The notes beneath the pieces were generated by a model, which saw only the letters and a list, made by a program, of their open reading frames with translations, was not told the origin of the DNA and did not search any database. Positions 1 through 8,180 of a stretch of 16,977 nt of DNA are shown one piece after another. The stretch lies in NCBI GenBank assembly GCA_964400685.1, contig CAYNVT010000089.1:1-16977 (forward strand), in the 5' to 3' direction. Both the position numbers and the translations under genes were made by a program. The stretch's first letter is position 1, and each line of letters starts with the position of its first letter. The DNA comes from DATCTV01 sp964400685 (GTDB lineage: Bacteria > Desulfobacterota > Desulfomonilia > UBA1062).

Positions 1-1754
1 ACACCCTTTTCCTTTTTTTTGATCGACGTGAAAGCTTTTTGAAGTGAGATCCTGTCATTGACACCGAGATATACAAGCCCCCTCTCCGTTTTATGCAGGA
101 TGTCAGCAGAACAGGCCTTAACCGCAACGGGATAGCCTATGCTTTCGGCCAGAATCAATGCCTCTTCAAGGTCATTCGCCAGGCCCTCTCTGCTCACCGG
201 TATCCCATAGGCATTGAGCAGCAGNNNNNNNNNNGACGTATGTTCATTAAAAGCATCTTTTGATGCCATTATCTTTATTGCCCCGTCCGGTATCTGCTTT
301 TTCGTGAATCTGGGAAGGGCTCTGTTTCTTATCTCAAGCCAGTATTTCGCCAGCGCCCCCATGGCTTTTGCCGCCTTTTCCGGCGAGTCAAAGACAGGAA
401 CCCTGTTCTGATTAAATACCCTTATCGCATGGTCATCCTCGTCAAAAAATGATGAAATGAAGAGTGGCTTTCCATGCTTTAACGGCATTGAAACAAGTGC
501 GCTCAGATCTATTTCTGAAGACTTTACAAAATCTTCCATTGAAATATTTACCGTCGGCCTTAAAATCGGGTAAATTTCCTTCATGAACCCTGTATCCATG
601 ATTCCATGCAGTATGAGCGCATCAATCTCATTTGAAGAAAAAAGCGTATTAGGTATATCCTTTGTGAGCGCGCTCATATCAATATGAAATGTCAGGTCAA
701 CCGGGTTTCTGGGGCTTGCATGACCGGGAATGAATTTCGCCACTTCATGCTGGAGTTCCTTAGAAAACACAGGCACATCGAGTTTGTTGTGGTTGCAGGT
801 ATTTGCAATGGAAGTTCCGGGGCCTCCCGAGTTTGTCAGGATTGCCACTTTCCTTCCCTTCAATCCGGGCTGCGCGGCCAGGGCCCAGCCTGTTTTAAAG
901 ACTTCTTCAATCGTATCAACCCTTATGATTCCCGCTTGCTCGAAAATAGCATTGTAAATATAGTCAGGTCCGGCCATCGCCCCTGTATGGCTTGATCCCG
1001 ACCTGGCACCCGCCTCGGTTCCGCCCACATACTGTGCTACAATAGGCTTTTTCCTGGCTATTCTCCGGGCTGTTTCAATAAAGGCTTCCGGCCTTCTGAT
1101 TCCCTCGATATACATGCCTATGGCCTTCGTCGTCTTATCTTCACCCAGATATTCAAGGCAGTCGACAAGGTCGATATTAGCCTCGTTTCCAACGCTTATC
1201 GACTTATTTATGGCAATACCCCTTTTTCTTAAATACGGTAACGTTTGTGCGACATAAGTGCCGCTCTGAGATGCCAGGCTGAAACTGCCTTTTCTGTTAC
1301 CGGCAGGTACGACTGTAATATTAAGCGGATGCCACGTATTTATTATCCCGAGGCAGTTGGGACCGAGAAAACGCATTGAATATCTGGCCGCTATCGCCTT
1401 TATCCTTTCTTCGAGTTGCCTGCCTATTGATCCGGTTTCCCTGAAGCCTGCCGAGATTATGACGGCATGCTTCACCCCTTTTTTCCCGAACTCTTCCAGC
1501 ATTTCCGCTACAAGGTTTGTGGGCACCACGAGTATTGCAAGTTCAGGAACATACGGGAGTTCGCTTATTTTCTGGTATGCCTTTCTCCCGAGGACAATTT
1601 TTTCCTTGGGATGTATGGGCATCACCTCACCTGAAAAACCGCTGTTTAAGAGATTCAGGCATTGGATTGTTCCCATTTTAGACAGGTTATTGCTTGCCCC
1701 GGTTATAGCTATGGATTCAGGAGACATTATTTTATGTAGTGGATTATCTGACAT
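1..1754 (-). CDS. ADP-forming acyl-CoA (acetate-CoA) ligase, alpha-beta fusion, 3' end off window
   Basis: Enzymes of this family interconvert acetyl-CoA (or another acyl-CoA), ADP and phosphate with the free acid, CoA and ATP, in the cytoplasm. About 585 residues are present. The N-terminal CoA-binding Rossmann region is followed by a succinyl-CoA-ligase-like region and the phosphohistidine loop SHTGAMAGP, whose catalytic His is residue 256. The ATP-grasp beta part begins near residue 510 (YGIPV, then GYPVAVK and DILHKTERG). Fused family members are about 700 residues, so roughly the last 115 are missing. The ATG start has GGAGGA a few bases upstream. It follows the ElyC-like gene by 51 nt in the same direction and is probably co-transcribed, although TTGTAC (1796-1801) and TATATT (1775-1780), 15 nt apart, could be a weak promoter of its own. 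A ten-N gap (225-234) interrupts it without changing frame. The true acyl substrate cannot be read from the sequence. Confidence 0.9.
   Translation of the reverse strand, partial: MSDNPLHKIMSPESIAITGASNNLSKMGTIQCLNLLNSGFSGEVMPIHPKEKIVLGRKAYQKISELPYVPELAILVVPTNLVAEMLEEFGKKGVKHAVIISAGFRETGSIGRQLEERIKAIAARYSMRFLGPNCLGIINTWHPLNITVVPAGNRKGSFSLASQSGTYVAQTLPYLRKRGIAINKSISVGNEANIDLVDCLEYLGEDKTTKAIGMYIEGIRRPEAFIETARRIARKKPIVAQYVGGTEAGARSGSSHTGAMAGPDYIYNAIFEQAGIIRVDTIEEVFKTGWALAAQPGLKGRKVAILTNSGGPGTSIANTCNHNKLDVPVFSKELQHEVAKFIPGHASPRNPVDLTFHIDMSALTKDIPNTLFSSNEIDALILHGIMDTGFMKEIYPILRPTVNISMEDFVKSSEIDLSALVSMPLKHGKPLFISSFFDEDDHAIRVFNQNRVPVFDSPEKAAKAMGALAKYWLEIRNRALPRFTKKQIPDGAIKIMASKDAFNEHTXXXXLLLNAYGIPVSREGLANDLEEALILAESIGYPVAVKACSADILHKTERGLVYLGVNDRISLQKAFTSIKKKEKG
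225..234. other. Assembly gap of ten Ns
   Basis: Ten consecutive Ns lie inside the acyl-CoA ligase gene, at the alpha/beta linker. The reading frame is the same on both sides, and ten Ns keep it so. The real sequence may still be longer or shorter, because ten is a common placeholder. Confidence 0.97.
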
Positions 1755-1805
1755 TTGTTCCTCCATAATTCTCAAATATAGAAAAATACGAACGGGTACA
1801 AGAAC

Positions 1806-2576
1806 TTATATCTGCCCCGCAATCTTCGAATATACTATCCCCAGAAGTTCATGCACCGTCCTTGAAGAGTTCTGAACGTTTGCAGAAGCAGGCAGGAAAT
1901 TTACGGGCTTGAAGAGCTGGCATGATCTTATCAAATGCCCGGCAGGTGCAGGAATAGGATTCATCCCCTGTTTCCTGAACAACGCAACCGCTCTCTTCAT
2001 ATGATAGGCGGAGGTCACCAGGATGAACCTGTCTTTTTTTATAAGTTCATGGATTTTAAGGGCTTCCTCGTATGTGTCCCTCGGTTCTTCTTCCATAACA
2101 ATCCTGGATTTTTCAAGCCCCAGTAACGCAGCTGTCATTGCATATGCCTTAGCACTGCTTATACCGTTAACAGGCCTTCCACCCGAAAAGACGACTTTTG
2201 CTGAAGGAACCTCATCAGCAAGGTACATGCCTTCGGTAAGCCTCTGGAGGCTGTCCTGGTCAAGCCTGCCCGAGACAGCCACATTACTGCAGATATTTTT
2301 TCCTCCTCCCAGGATTACGATCCATTTTACACCGCTGGTGTTTTTCTTATCAGGCTTGAAAACAGGATAGGAGTTCTCCAGTCTCAATAAAAGATAACCT
2401 GAAGAAATCCCGGATGAAGTCAGTAGAAGAATTAAGAGGCCAAATACAGTAAAGAATTTCCCGGCACCCTGTTTTTTCTTTGAAGAAATCAATAGAATAA
2501 GGCCTGCTAAAATAAAGAGTATCGATAGGGACAAGGGATCTACTGCCATACCGAGAATTTTTTTAATATAAAACAC
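1806..2576 (-). CDS. ElyC/SanA/YdcF-type DUF218 envelope protein
   Basis: This is a 256-residue DUF218 protein, close to the length of E. coli ElyC. Residues 12-33 and about 42-65 are two hydrophobic membrane segments. The soluble DUF218 domain follows, with WIVILGGG, the acidic DTYEEA segment and the typical LVTSAYHMKRA motif. ElyC and SanA proteins act in envelope integrity and peptidoglycan or lipid-carrier metabolism; their exact reaction is unsettled. The start is a GTG: it has GGAGGAG at ideal spacing (7 nt) upstream, while the next ATG (10th codon) falls at the edge of the first membrane segment. The gene sits just behind the terminator of the pilus operon and 51 nt ahead of the acyl-CoA ligase, so it probably heads a separate two-gene unit. 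Family assignment is firm; the specific role is not. Confidence 0.85.
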   Translation of the reverse strand: MFYIKKILGMAVDPLSLSILFILAGLILLISSKKKQGAGKFFTVFGLLILLLTSSGISSGYLLLRLENSYPVFKPDKKNTSGVKWIVILGGGKNICSNVAVSGRLDQDSLQRLTEGMYLADEVPSAKVVFSGGRPVNGISSAKAYAMTAALLGLEKSRIVMEEEPRDTYEEALKIHELIKKDRFILVTSAYHMKRAVALFRKQGMNPIPAPAGHLIRSCQLFKPVNFLPASANVQNSSRTVHELLGIVYSKIAGQI

Positions 2577-2597
2577 CTCGGAACTCCTCCACTTAAC

Positions 2598-2603
2598 ATT
2601 ATA
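2598..2603 (-). promoter_or_regulatory. Candidate -10 box for the elyC-like gene
   Basis: On the minus strand this reads TATAAT, a perfect -10 hexamer, placed between the upstream terminator and the Shine-Dalgarno of the GTG-started gene. The hexamer 17 nt upstream is CTTTTT, a poor -35 that overlaps the terminator's U-tract. A start point near 2591 would leave a leader of about 15 nt. Confidence 0.4.
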
Positions 2604-2620
2604 TATGACGCTTAATAATC

Positions 2621-2654
2621 AAAAAGAGGTGCCCCGGTCAAACCCGAAGCACCT
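2621..2654 (-). terminator. Intrinsic terminator of the comEC-pil operon
   Basis: On the minus strand an 11-bp stem (AGGTGCTTCGG with CCGGGGCACCT, including two G-U pairs) closes a 6-nt loop and is followed by CTTTTT. It lies 29 nt after the stop of the small secreted-protein gene and before the next gene's start, where the end of the pilus operon is expected. On the plus strand the same stem is followed by TTTTCTT, but no plus-strand gene ends here. Confidence 0.8.
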
Positions 2655-2683
2655 TTTCTTATAAATCTTTTAAATCTTAATTT

Positions 2684-3106
2684 TTACCAGGGTGAGGTAA
2701 TCTCGGATAGAATCGGGTATTTGTTCATCTGGTCTTCAGTCATTTGCTGAGGGAGTATATATATCTCTTTAGCAACAACTACGTTTGACTTGGAAACCGG
2801 GTCATAGGCGCCCGAACCTTTTACAACAACATATACTCCAATCTTCAGATTTGAGGTATCCAGGTTATTGCCGTTGATGTCCTTTATCGAGGTCTTATAT
2901 CTGATGCGGCCTAGCAGGTCATCAACAAGCATTACCCTATGCTCTCTTACAGTTACAATTTCCTTCTCCACATTCATGATCCTGCCGTAGATCCCTTCGG
3001 GTTCCCAGTGTTTTATAGCGGTTCCAAGAGCGCCTGCCGGGCATATGGAAGGTATCGTTAAAATACCGGCGAGAATCGCGAACGCTAAAATAGTTTTAGT
3101 TTTCAT
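2684..3106 (-). CDS. Small secreted protein of unknown function, downstream of pilY1
   Basis: I do not recognise this 140-residue protein. It starts with a clear Sec signal peptide (basic MKTK, hydrophobic core, small residues PAGA near 24-27). The mature part is beta-rich, with the pattern GIYGRIMNV, then TVREHRVMLVD, a GVYVVVKGSG strand and VVVAKEIYIL. That pattern recalls small OB-like or DUF5666-type beta-barrel domains, but the resemblance is only in layout. No lipobox or membrane anchor is visible, so it should be periplasmic or exported. It begins 14 nt after the pilY1 stop, with a GGGGG ribosome-binding stretch next to that stop, and is the last gene before the terminator. The position suggests a job linked to PilY1 or pilus-tip export; that is inference. 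Confidence 0.7.
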   Translation of the reverse strand: MKTKTILAFAILAGILTIPSICPAGALGTAIKHWEPEGIYGRIMNVEKEIVTVREHRVMLVDDLLGRIRYKTSIKDINGNNLDTSNLKIGVYVVVKGSGAYDPVSKSNVVVAKEIYILPQQMTEDQMNKYPILSEITSPW

Positions 3107-3120
3107 CCGGACACACCCCC

Positions 3121-6100
3121 TTATTGCTGTTGCCAGTAGTAGCGATGGGTTTCCCTGTTTCCAGCCACCTTGATAATGTGTATGGTCCCTTCCATCGGTA
3201 CAACCACATATGTCTGACCCGGTGTAATTACTATCTTCGGCTCAGGAGCCATGCCTTTTCCTGTTCTGATTACCCTGTCTTCCCTGGTCTGGCTGCCGTC
3301 GCTGTTTGAATCGTAGACGGCATTACCGTTTTTATAGTTGACCGCATAAACCCTTCCGGTTCCGTTTGCTGAAGTCGTACACCTGTCAAGACCCACTGAA
3401 GTAGTAGGCTGATATGTGGTGAAATATGCTACTTTGTCATAAACGATGACAGGGGAAACAACTTTTTCACCAGGATTGTCAAGGGTTATATACCAACCGG
3501 ACTTCGCTTCGATCTGTGCCATATGATTGATCTTATCAGCCTCTGTTGCAGCTGAATCCTGTAAAATATCTGAAGTCACATCGACGAAATCGCCCGCATC
3601 GGAATCGGTCAGCGTATCTTCCGCAGTCCCGTCAACCCAGGATGTGCTCCAGGGTGCAATCTTCCATTTGTTTTTAACCGCATAAAGCCTGTTTAGGACA
3701 ATATTGCTGCCTGAATCATCCAGAGGGTCTTCACGATCGCCTGAGCCTACATATATCCAGTCGCCCCATGATTCCTGAGCGATCCCCGGAGAATAGAAAA
3801 GCTTTCTAAGTTTTGAAGTCGAACCGTTCGGTGATGCATGAAACAGCCACCTTGCATCCCATGTGCCGTCACCGTCCATGTCATTGAACGCAAACACATC
3901 ACCACCCAGCGAAGATGCGTAAATAACATCATCATTGCCGTCGTCATTATCATCATATGCGATTACATCGATAATGCTGTAAGTCAACTTATCATAGCTG
4001 CTGTGGGTGAAGGTAACCGAACTGACCAGTGCTCCAGTTGCAGCGTCAACTCCAAATATGGCCTTTCCTGTGGTATCGCATACTGCACATCCGGCAACAT
4101 AAGGAGGGCCGGGATCATTTCTGTCCTGGTTGGTGTCATAACCGCCGGCAAAGAGCAGAACATCCTGTGATGAGCCGTCAGCCTTTTTGATCTTTGCGAA
4201 TATCGGGGTAGACCACGATTCGCCCAGGGTTTCCGTTCCAAGGATTCCGCTTGTTATCTCCCATCCCCATACAGGACTGCTGTAATCCGTTACATCCAGC
4301 GAATAATATGTGTTACCTCCCCTTCTCAGTCCGAATGCAACATATGTTTTATTTGCAGACCTGTAGACAATTGGAGAACCGTCAACATAAATATCGTGAT
4401 GGCTGTCACCTGTTACTTCGAGCAGGGTGTTTTCAGGTGGGATATTTTTAAGTTTCGGTACCAGTTCCCAGGGTGTAAATGACCAGCTTTCGTGTACCGT
4501 GTCATTCTGGTAGTTCAATGCTGCGCCGTCATTGCCTTCATTATCGACAATGCAATGCATGAATCCGTCATTGGCCCCTACGAATATTACATTCGTATTG
4601 TTTGCATCATCGTAAAGGATCGCAGGTCTTGAATGCAGTATGTCACCGAACAGCCATGTCCTGCTTCTGGAATTTCCTGAATTTGTTGCATAAATCCCCT
4701 CAGCCCTTATCCAGTCTATGAGATCGTTCCTTCTCACCGTATCGCCTGCTGTTAAGTCGAGCTCTTCAGGGGATATGTTCGTTTTATTGAATTCTATCAG
4801 ACCGCTGCCCGATTTTCTGGTTTTAAACGTCCGGGCATGACCGGAATTCCCGTTATATAAAACCTTGCCGAGACCGCCGTAGTTTACCTGCAAGCCTTCG
4901 TACGGAGGATTTTCAACATACCATGCCGTGAGCACGGAGTTTGTAATCAGCCCGTCGCCGTCCATATCCACCGGGTTTGCATACCTGTCGAGAAGCATTT
5001 CATCGTCATCTACAACATCTCCCGTATTATGAAAGCCGAATTTCTTCAGGTTCCCTCTCCAGAAACCGGGTATCGCCTCCACCGGCGAAAACAGTCCTAT
5101 ATAAAGCGAATTGCCTGCATAAGTCTTGTTAGCCCTGCTTATAGGAACAACCGGTGAGGTATAACAGGAGTTTTTCGAAATGATATCACTCAACACAAGC
5201 CTGAGTGCTGAATCTAGACCGATATCCTCGTTCGTGGTAAAATACAGACCGTCCCCTGAATCTCTTTCCTTGCCTTGGCCGTTATCGCAGGCGTCCCTGA
5301 GTATATCTGTGTCGATGTTAAATCCTATCGCATAGGTGCTTACATGCTGCCAGTTAGAGATGGCTGTATCAGGGCTTGTACCATAAGTGCCGTAGGATGT
5401 GCCGGAAGCGTCGACTCTGCCTGAAGATCGCAGAATAAGGTCTTCATTATATAGAAACTCGGCGACATCATCGAGATAATCGCTGCCGCCGTCAGTATAA
5501 GACCCCGAAGGACAACCGTCAGGGTCGCAACCGTCTCCATCCTTATCATTGATTGATTTGCCGTTTATATAGGTGCCTGTCAGCAGCGCCCCTTTGTCCT
5601 GGGTAGGCATGCCATCTGTAATTATAATGACATTGTTCGAGCGGCACCGGTAATCTATCGGGGAATAATACTGTGTCTTTGCACTCGATGTAAAAGCAGC
5701 GGAGTCCGCAGCGATTTTGTCGCCATAATAAGGGGCCTCACCTGCAAAATATCTGCCGGCCTCGGCAAGGGTCTCTGCAAGGGGCGTCCATGTAGTAGGC
5801 GATTGAGCATTTATCTTGTCGATAAGATCCGAGTTGAAAAGGGCCTTGGAACTGATCCACTCCGCTTCGGTAAACGCTGCCCTGTCCTCTTCCGGTATTT
5901 CTGCATAAGTTGGATAGTTATAGTAGCAGTTTAATCCCCTGTCTTTTACGGCAGATACGACATAACCGCCGTCAGAATAATTGAACACCATCAGTCCCCA
6001 CCGGATTTTCAGCGGGGTGTTCTTTATGACGTCAATAATCTCCCTTTTCGCTATGTCTATTTTTTTCTCCCAGACCGGTGGAGCCGCCCTCATATAATTA

Positions 6101-6531
6101 AGATAGTTTCCTGTCCTTAAAAGATAATATGATGAGCCGCCGCATTTATGAGGATTGCCCCATTTTATGTTGCCTCCCCATTCACCGTCCGTGTTAAGGC
6201 CTTTTCTGGCGCTTCCGCACTCAATTTCGGAAGAATCGACAACCCCGTTTGAACCGATATTTGCATAGAAATACCATGAAGAACTGTACTGGTAATAGAC
6301 ATCCGTTCTATCGTATGTGCATGTAGCGCATGTATATGTTATAGCCGGATCATAGGGGTCTCCGACCTTCACATAATCATCCATGCTTCCGGAGTTATCA
6401 AATATGATCAGGACATTCGGTTCCATTGACAGGGAATCGCCGCCGAACATATCTGTATCTTCCGCAAAACTATTATGCGGAATCATCAATACCGCGATGA
6501 TTGCCAATGCCATGGTCATTATCCTTTTCAT
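3121..6531 (-). CDS. pilY1: PilY1-type pilus-tip adhesin with von Willebrand A domain
   Basis: PilY1 proteins sit at the tip of type IV pili on the minor-pilin complex and act in adhesion, surface sensing and pilus extension. This one has 1136 residues and a signal peptide (about 1-23). The N-terminal von Willebrand A domain has a complete metal-ion adhesion site: DNSGSM (Asp45, Ser47, Ser49), Thr249 in TWTPLAETL, and Asp306 in VIIITDGMPT. The C-terminal half is the PilY1 beta-propeller, with GDILHSRPAIL (630-639), FVGANDGFMH (650-659), YYSLDVTD (742-749), and the calcium-loop signature at 860-868 followed by VIYASSLGGDVFAF. Other Asp-rich DxDGDG loops lie near 329-334, 523-527 and 885-889. 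Two CxxC pairs (68/71, 815/818) are present. The gene lies 29 nt after pilX, downstream of three pilin genes, as in Pseudomonas-type clusters. Confidence 0.93.
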   Translation of the reverse strand: MKRIMTMALAIIAVLMIPHNSFAEDTDMFGGDSLSMEPNVLIIFDNSGSMDDYVKVGDPYDPAITYTCATCTYDRTDVYYQYSSSWYFYANIGSNGVVDSSEIECGSARKGLNTDGEWGGNIKWGNPHKCGGSSYYLLRTGNYLNYMRAAPPVWEKKIDIAKREIIDVIKNTPLKIRWGLMVFNYSDGGYVVSAVKDRGLNCYYNYPTYAEIPEEDRAAFTEAEWISSKALFNSDLIDKINAQSPTTWTPLAETLAEAGRYFAGEAPYYGDKIAADSAAFTSSAKTQYYSPIDYRCRSNNVIIITDGMPTQDKGALLTGTYINGKSINDKDGDGCDPDGCPSGSYTDGGSDYLDDVAEFLYNEDLILRSSGRVDASGTSYGTYGTSPDTAISNWQHVSTYAIGFNIDTDILRDACDNGQGKERDSGDGLYFTTNEDIGLDSALRLVLSDIISKNSCYTSPVVPISRANKTYAGNSLYIGLFSPVEAIPGFWRGNLKKFGFHNTGDVVDDDEMLLDRYANPVDMDGDGLITNSVLTAWYVENPPYEGLQVNYGGLGKVLYNGNSGHARTFKTRKSGSGLIEFNKTNISPEELDLTAGDTVRRNDLIDWIRAEGIYATNSGNSRSRTWLFGDILHSRPAILYDDANNTNVIFVGANDGFMHCIVDNEGNDGAALNYQNDTVHESWSFTPWELVPKLKNIPPENTLLEVTGDSHHDIYVDGSPIVYRSANKTYVAFGLRRGGNTYYSLDVTDYSSPVWGWEITSGILGTETLGESWSTPIFAKIKKADGSSQDVLLFAGGYDTNQDRNDPGPPYVAGCAVCDTTGKAIFGVDAATGALVSSVTFTHSSYDKLTYSIIDVIAYDDNDDGNDDVIYASSLGGDVFAFNDMDGDGTWDARWLFHASPNGSTSKLRKLFYSPGIAQESWGDWIYVGSGDREDPLDDSGSNIVLNRLYAVKNKWKIAPWSTSWVDGTAEDTLTDSDAGDFVDVTSDILQDSAATEADKINHMAQIEAKSGWYITLDNPGEKVVSPVIVYDKVAYFTTYQPTTSVGLDRCTTSANGTGRVYAVNYKNGNAVYDSNSDGSQTREDRVIRTGKGMAPEPKIVITPGQTYVVVPMEGTIHIIKVAGNRETHRYYWQQQ

Positions 6532-6560
6532 TAAAACATCACCATCCTTTTATTATCGTC

Positions 6561-7004
6561 TTATGTCTTCGGAAATGCCTTGTAAGCACCGATAAGTACT
6601 GACTGTCCATCCTTGCTCGCGCTTATTCTGTAATATCTTGCCTTGAATCTCGCAGGGTCAGTCCCTGATGAGAGAGGAGGCTTGCTTATTGCAGTGAGTC
6701 TCACAGAAATCGTCACATCGCTGATCTCATTAGGGAGGCTGTCAGCATTATAAATGTAGACGCCATTTATTGTCGTACCTATATCTGCAAAAGCTGCTGA
6801 ATTCTTCAGCATTGCCCACTCGGCAGCACTTTCGATCAGATAGAGATTCGTCTTGTAATGGGCCTGGTTGCCGGCAATCTTGGTCTCAATAAAACTTGTT
6901 CTTGCAATAAGAATTCCCACGACAATAGTGACCATAAGCACAAGGAGCACCATGACAAGCACCATGCCGTCTTCATTCCTGAGATGTTTATTCTTCTCTT
7001 TCAT
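6561..7004 (-). CDS. pilX: Type IV pilus minor pilin PilX
   Basis: This 147-residue protein matches the PilX N-terminal family. A short basic, charged leader ends at EDG and is followed by a hydrophobic helix (about 14-35). The typical IETKIAGN segment (39-46) comes next, then a second stretch with the conserved ESAAEWA. PilX-type minor pilins initiate pilus assembly with PilV and PilW and connect to PilY1. The ATG start is preceded by AAGGTGATG. It lies between pilV (16-nt gap) and pilY1 (29-nt gap), as expected of a tip-complex operon. The globular part is short and diverged, so the name rests on the N-terminal domain and the context. Confidence 0.85.
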   Translation of the reverse strand: MKEKNKHLRNEDGMVLVMVLLVLMVTIVVGILIARTSFIETKIAGNQAHYKTNLYLIESAAEWAMLKNSAAFADIGTTINGVYIYNADSLPNEISDVTISVRLTAISKPPLSSGTDPARFKARYYRISASKDGQSVLIGAYKAFPKT

Positions 7005-7020
7005 TCAGGCATCACCTTTT

Positions 7021-7473
7021 TTAATTGATCCCGGTATAGAAATTCATGTTGTACGCCTTTGGTGTTTCCTTCTCGTTCCATGTTACAGTCATTCTTACCA
7101 GGAGCAGCTTCGGATTGTTTTCCACGCGGCTTACAGTCCATGTAGGTGTATAGTTGACATTCTGAAGGGTCTGTGCCTGGCCGGTGTACTGATTTCTTCC
7201 GCTTGTCGTTTCAAGAAGGTCTGCCCCCTGCAGGCCGTCCGTAACCTGATCCGTTGTAAAATCTATATCCTGAAGCCTTTCAGCCTGTGTCTGGGCCACA
7301 TTCACGGCATTGGTGAGCTGCATGCTGTACATATTGCCGTTTATCGCCGCCACATGCATTCTGGCTGCACCTACTATTCCAACAGAAAAAATTACAAGGG
7401 CGATCAACAGTTCAACAAGCGTGAAACCCTTTTCCCTGTTCTCTCCGGAAACTAATTCGCAGTGTACCTTCAT
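7021..7473 (-). CDS. pilV: Type IV pilus minor pilin PilV
   Basis: This is a 150-residue class III-signal pilin. The leader ends in EKG and PilD-type cleavage would give a mature protein starting FTLVELL, with Glu at position 5, followed by a hydrophobic helix (LLIALVIFSVGIVGAARM). The remainder matches minor pilins of the PilV type that cap or prime the pilus. I chose the ATG at 7473 because GGGAGG lies 6 nt upstream. An in-frame GTG at 7503 would add ten residues, but it overlaps the pilW stop and has no comparable binding site. The gene follows pilW by 26 nt with this start and precedes pilX by 16 nt. Confidence 0.87.
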   Translation of the reverse strand: MKVHCELVSGENREKGFTLVELLIALVIFSVGIVGAARMHVAAINGNMYSMQLTNAVNVAQTQAERLQDIDFTTDQVTDGLQGADLLETTSGRNQYTGQAQTLQNVNYTPTWTVSRVENNPKLLLVRMTVTWNEKETPKAYNMNFYTGIN

Positions 7474-7479
7474 GTTATT

Positions 7480-7485
7480 CCTCCC
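7480..7485 (-). promoter_or_regulatory. Ribosome-binding site deciding the pilV start
   Basis: GGGAGG on the minus strand is separated by AATAAC from the ATG at 7473. This spacing favours the ATG over the longer GTG-started frame at 7503. Confidence 0.75.
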
Positions 7486-7499
7486 GGAAGTGGTGTTAT

Positions 7500-8180
7500 T
7501 CACATTCCTTTAAGTAGTATTTCCTGGTTGCGGCTTTGCATGCGTCTTCTAACCAGTCTTTTTACAGTTTCTCCCGTATCAGGGTCCAGATTCTCACTCT
7601 GTATTCCAAGTGTTACCTGAACGGACAGGACACTTCCTGCCTGAGCCTGTGTAAGTGTCCCTGAAGGGGCTATTTGCGTATTGTTCATTCCGAAGTAAAC
7701 AACCCCGAAATCGGTAACATTTTCCAGCAATGTGATTGTAAAACCCTGATTTATTCTTTGAAGAGTAGTCTCGTTAAGCCGGTATATAACCCTTTCGCCA
7801 TCCGCTGTCGTAGCCCCGTCAAGATTCATATCCATGTTCAAACCCAGCGAGTTAACCCCGGAATCAGCCGCCTGAAAAGCAGATACCGAAGCGAATCTGG
7901 GATCTGTACATCCGGAATTCCTCACATCACGGTCTATCATGTCCATGACCACCCTGATGTTCTGTTGCAGAGTAGAAATCTCATGTTGTTCCTTGCTTGT
8001 TTTGCTCTGCGCAAGATATGCCATGAATGCTGACCCGACAAGGACCAGCGAAAGAATCATAACAATCATTAGCTCGACCAGGGTAAGTCCTGATTTATGA
8101 GGATTTGGGCCAAGACCGTCAGCCTTGACAACACATTCCCTGATGCAATCATTTCTGAGTATTTTAATCAATCGGATCAT
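7500..8180 (-). CDS. pilW: Type IV pilus minor pilin PilW
   Basis: This 226-residue prepilin has a long leader of 31 residues ending in HKSG. Cleavage would give a mature N-terminus LTLVELM, with Glu5 at residue 36, followed by a hydrophobic helix to about residue 56. The segment LQQNIRVVMDMIDRDVRNSGC is typical of PilW proteins, as is a C-terminal part with SVQVTLGIQSEN. PilW joins PilV and PilX in the complex that primes pilus assembly. The ATG overlaps the comEC stop as ATGA, so translation is probably coupled to comEC. A G-rich stretch at the end of comEC lies about 10 nt upstream and may serve as the binding site. Confidence 0.87.
   Translation of the reverse strand: MIRLIKILRNDCIRECVVKADGLGPNPHKSGLTLVELMIVMILSLVLVGSAFMAYLAQSKTSKEQHEISTLQQNIRVVMDMIDRDVRNSGCTDPRFASVSAFQAADSGVNSLGLNMDMNLDGATTADGERVIYRLNETTLQRINQGFTITLLENVTDFGVVYFGMNNTQIAPSGTLTQAQAGSVLSVQVTLGIQSENLDPDTGETVKRLVRRRMQSRNQEILLKGM

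Noticed and set aside
1357..1875. Plus-strand frame of 172 codons spanning the end of the elyC-like gene and the start of the acyl-CoA ligase
   Set aside because: Antisense to two clear genes, with no promoter, binding site or known motif.
6868..7455. Plus-strand frame of 195 codons opposite pilX and pilV
   Set aside because: Opposite two recognised pilin genes; the translation is hydrophobic and Cys-rich, as expected from antisense of pilin codons, and no family is seen.
7474..7503. Longer pilV from a GTG at 7503
   Set aside because: The GTG overlaps the pilW stop without a binding site, while the ATG at 7473 has GGGAGG at 6 nt.
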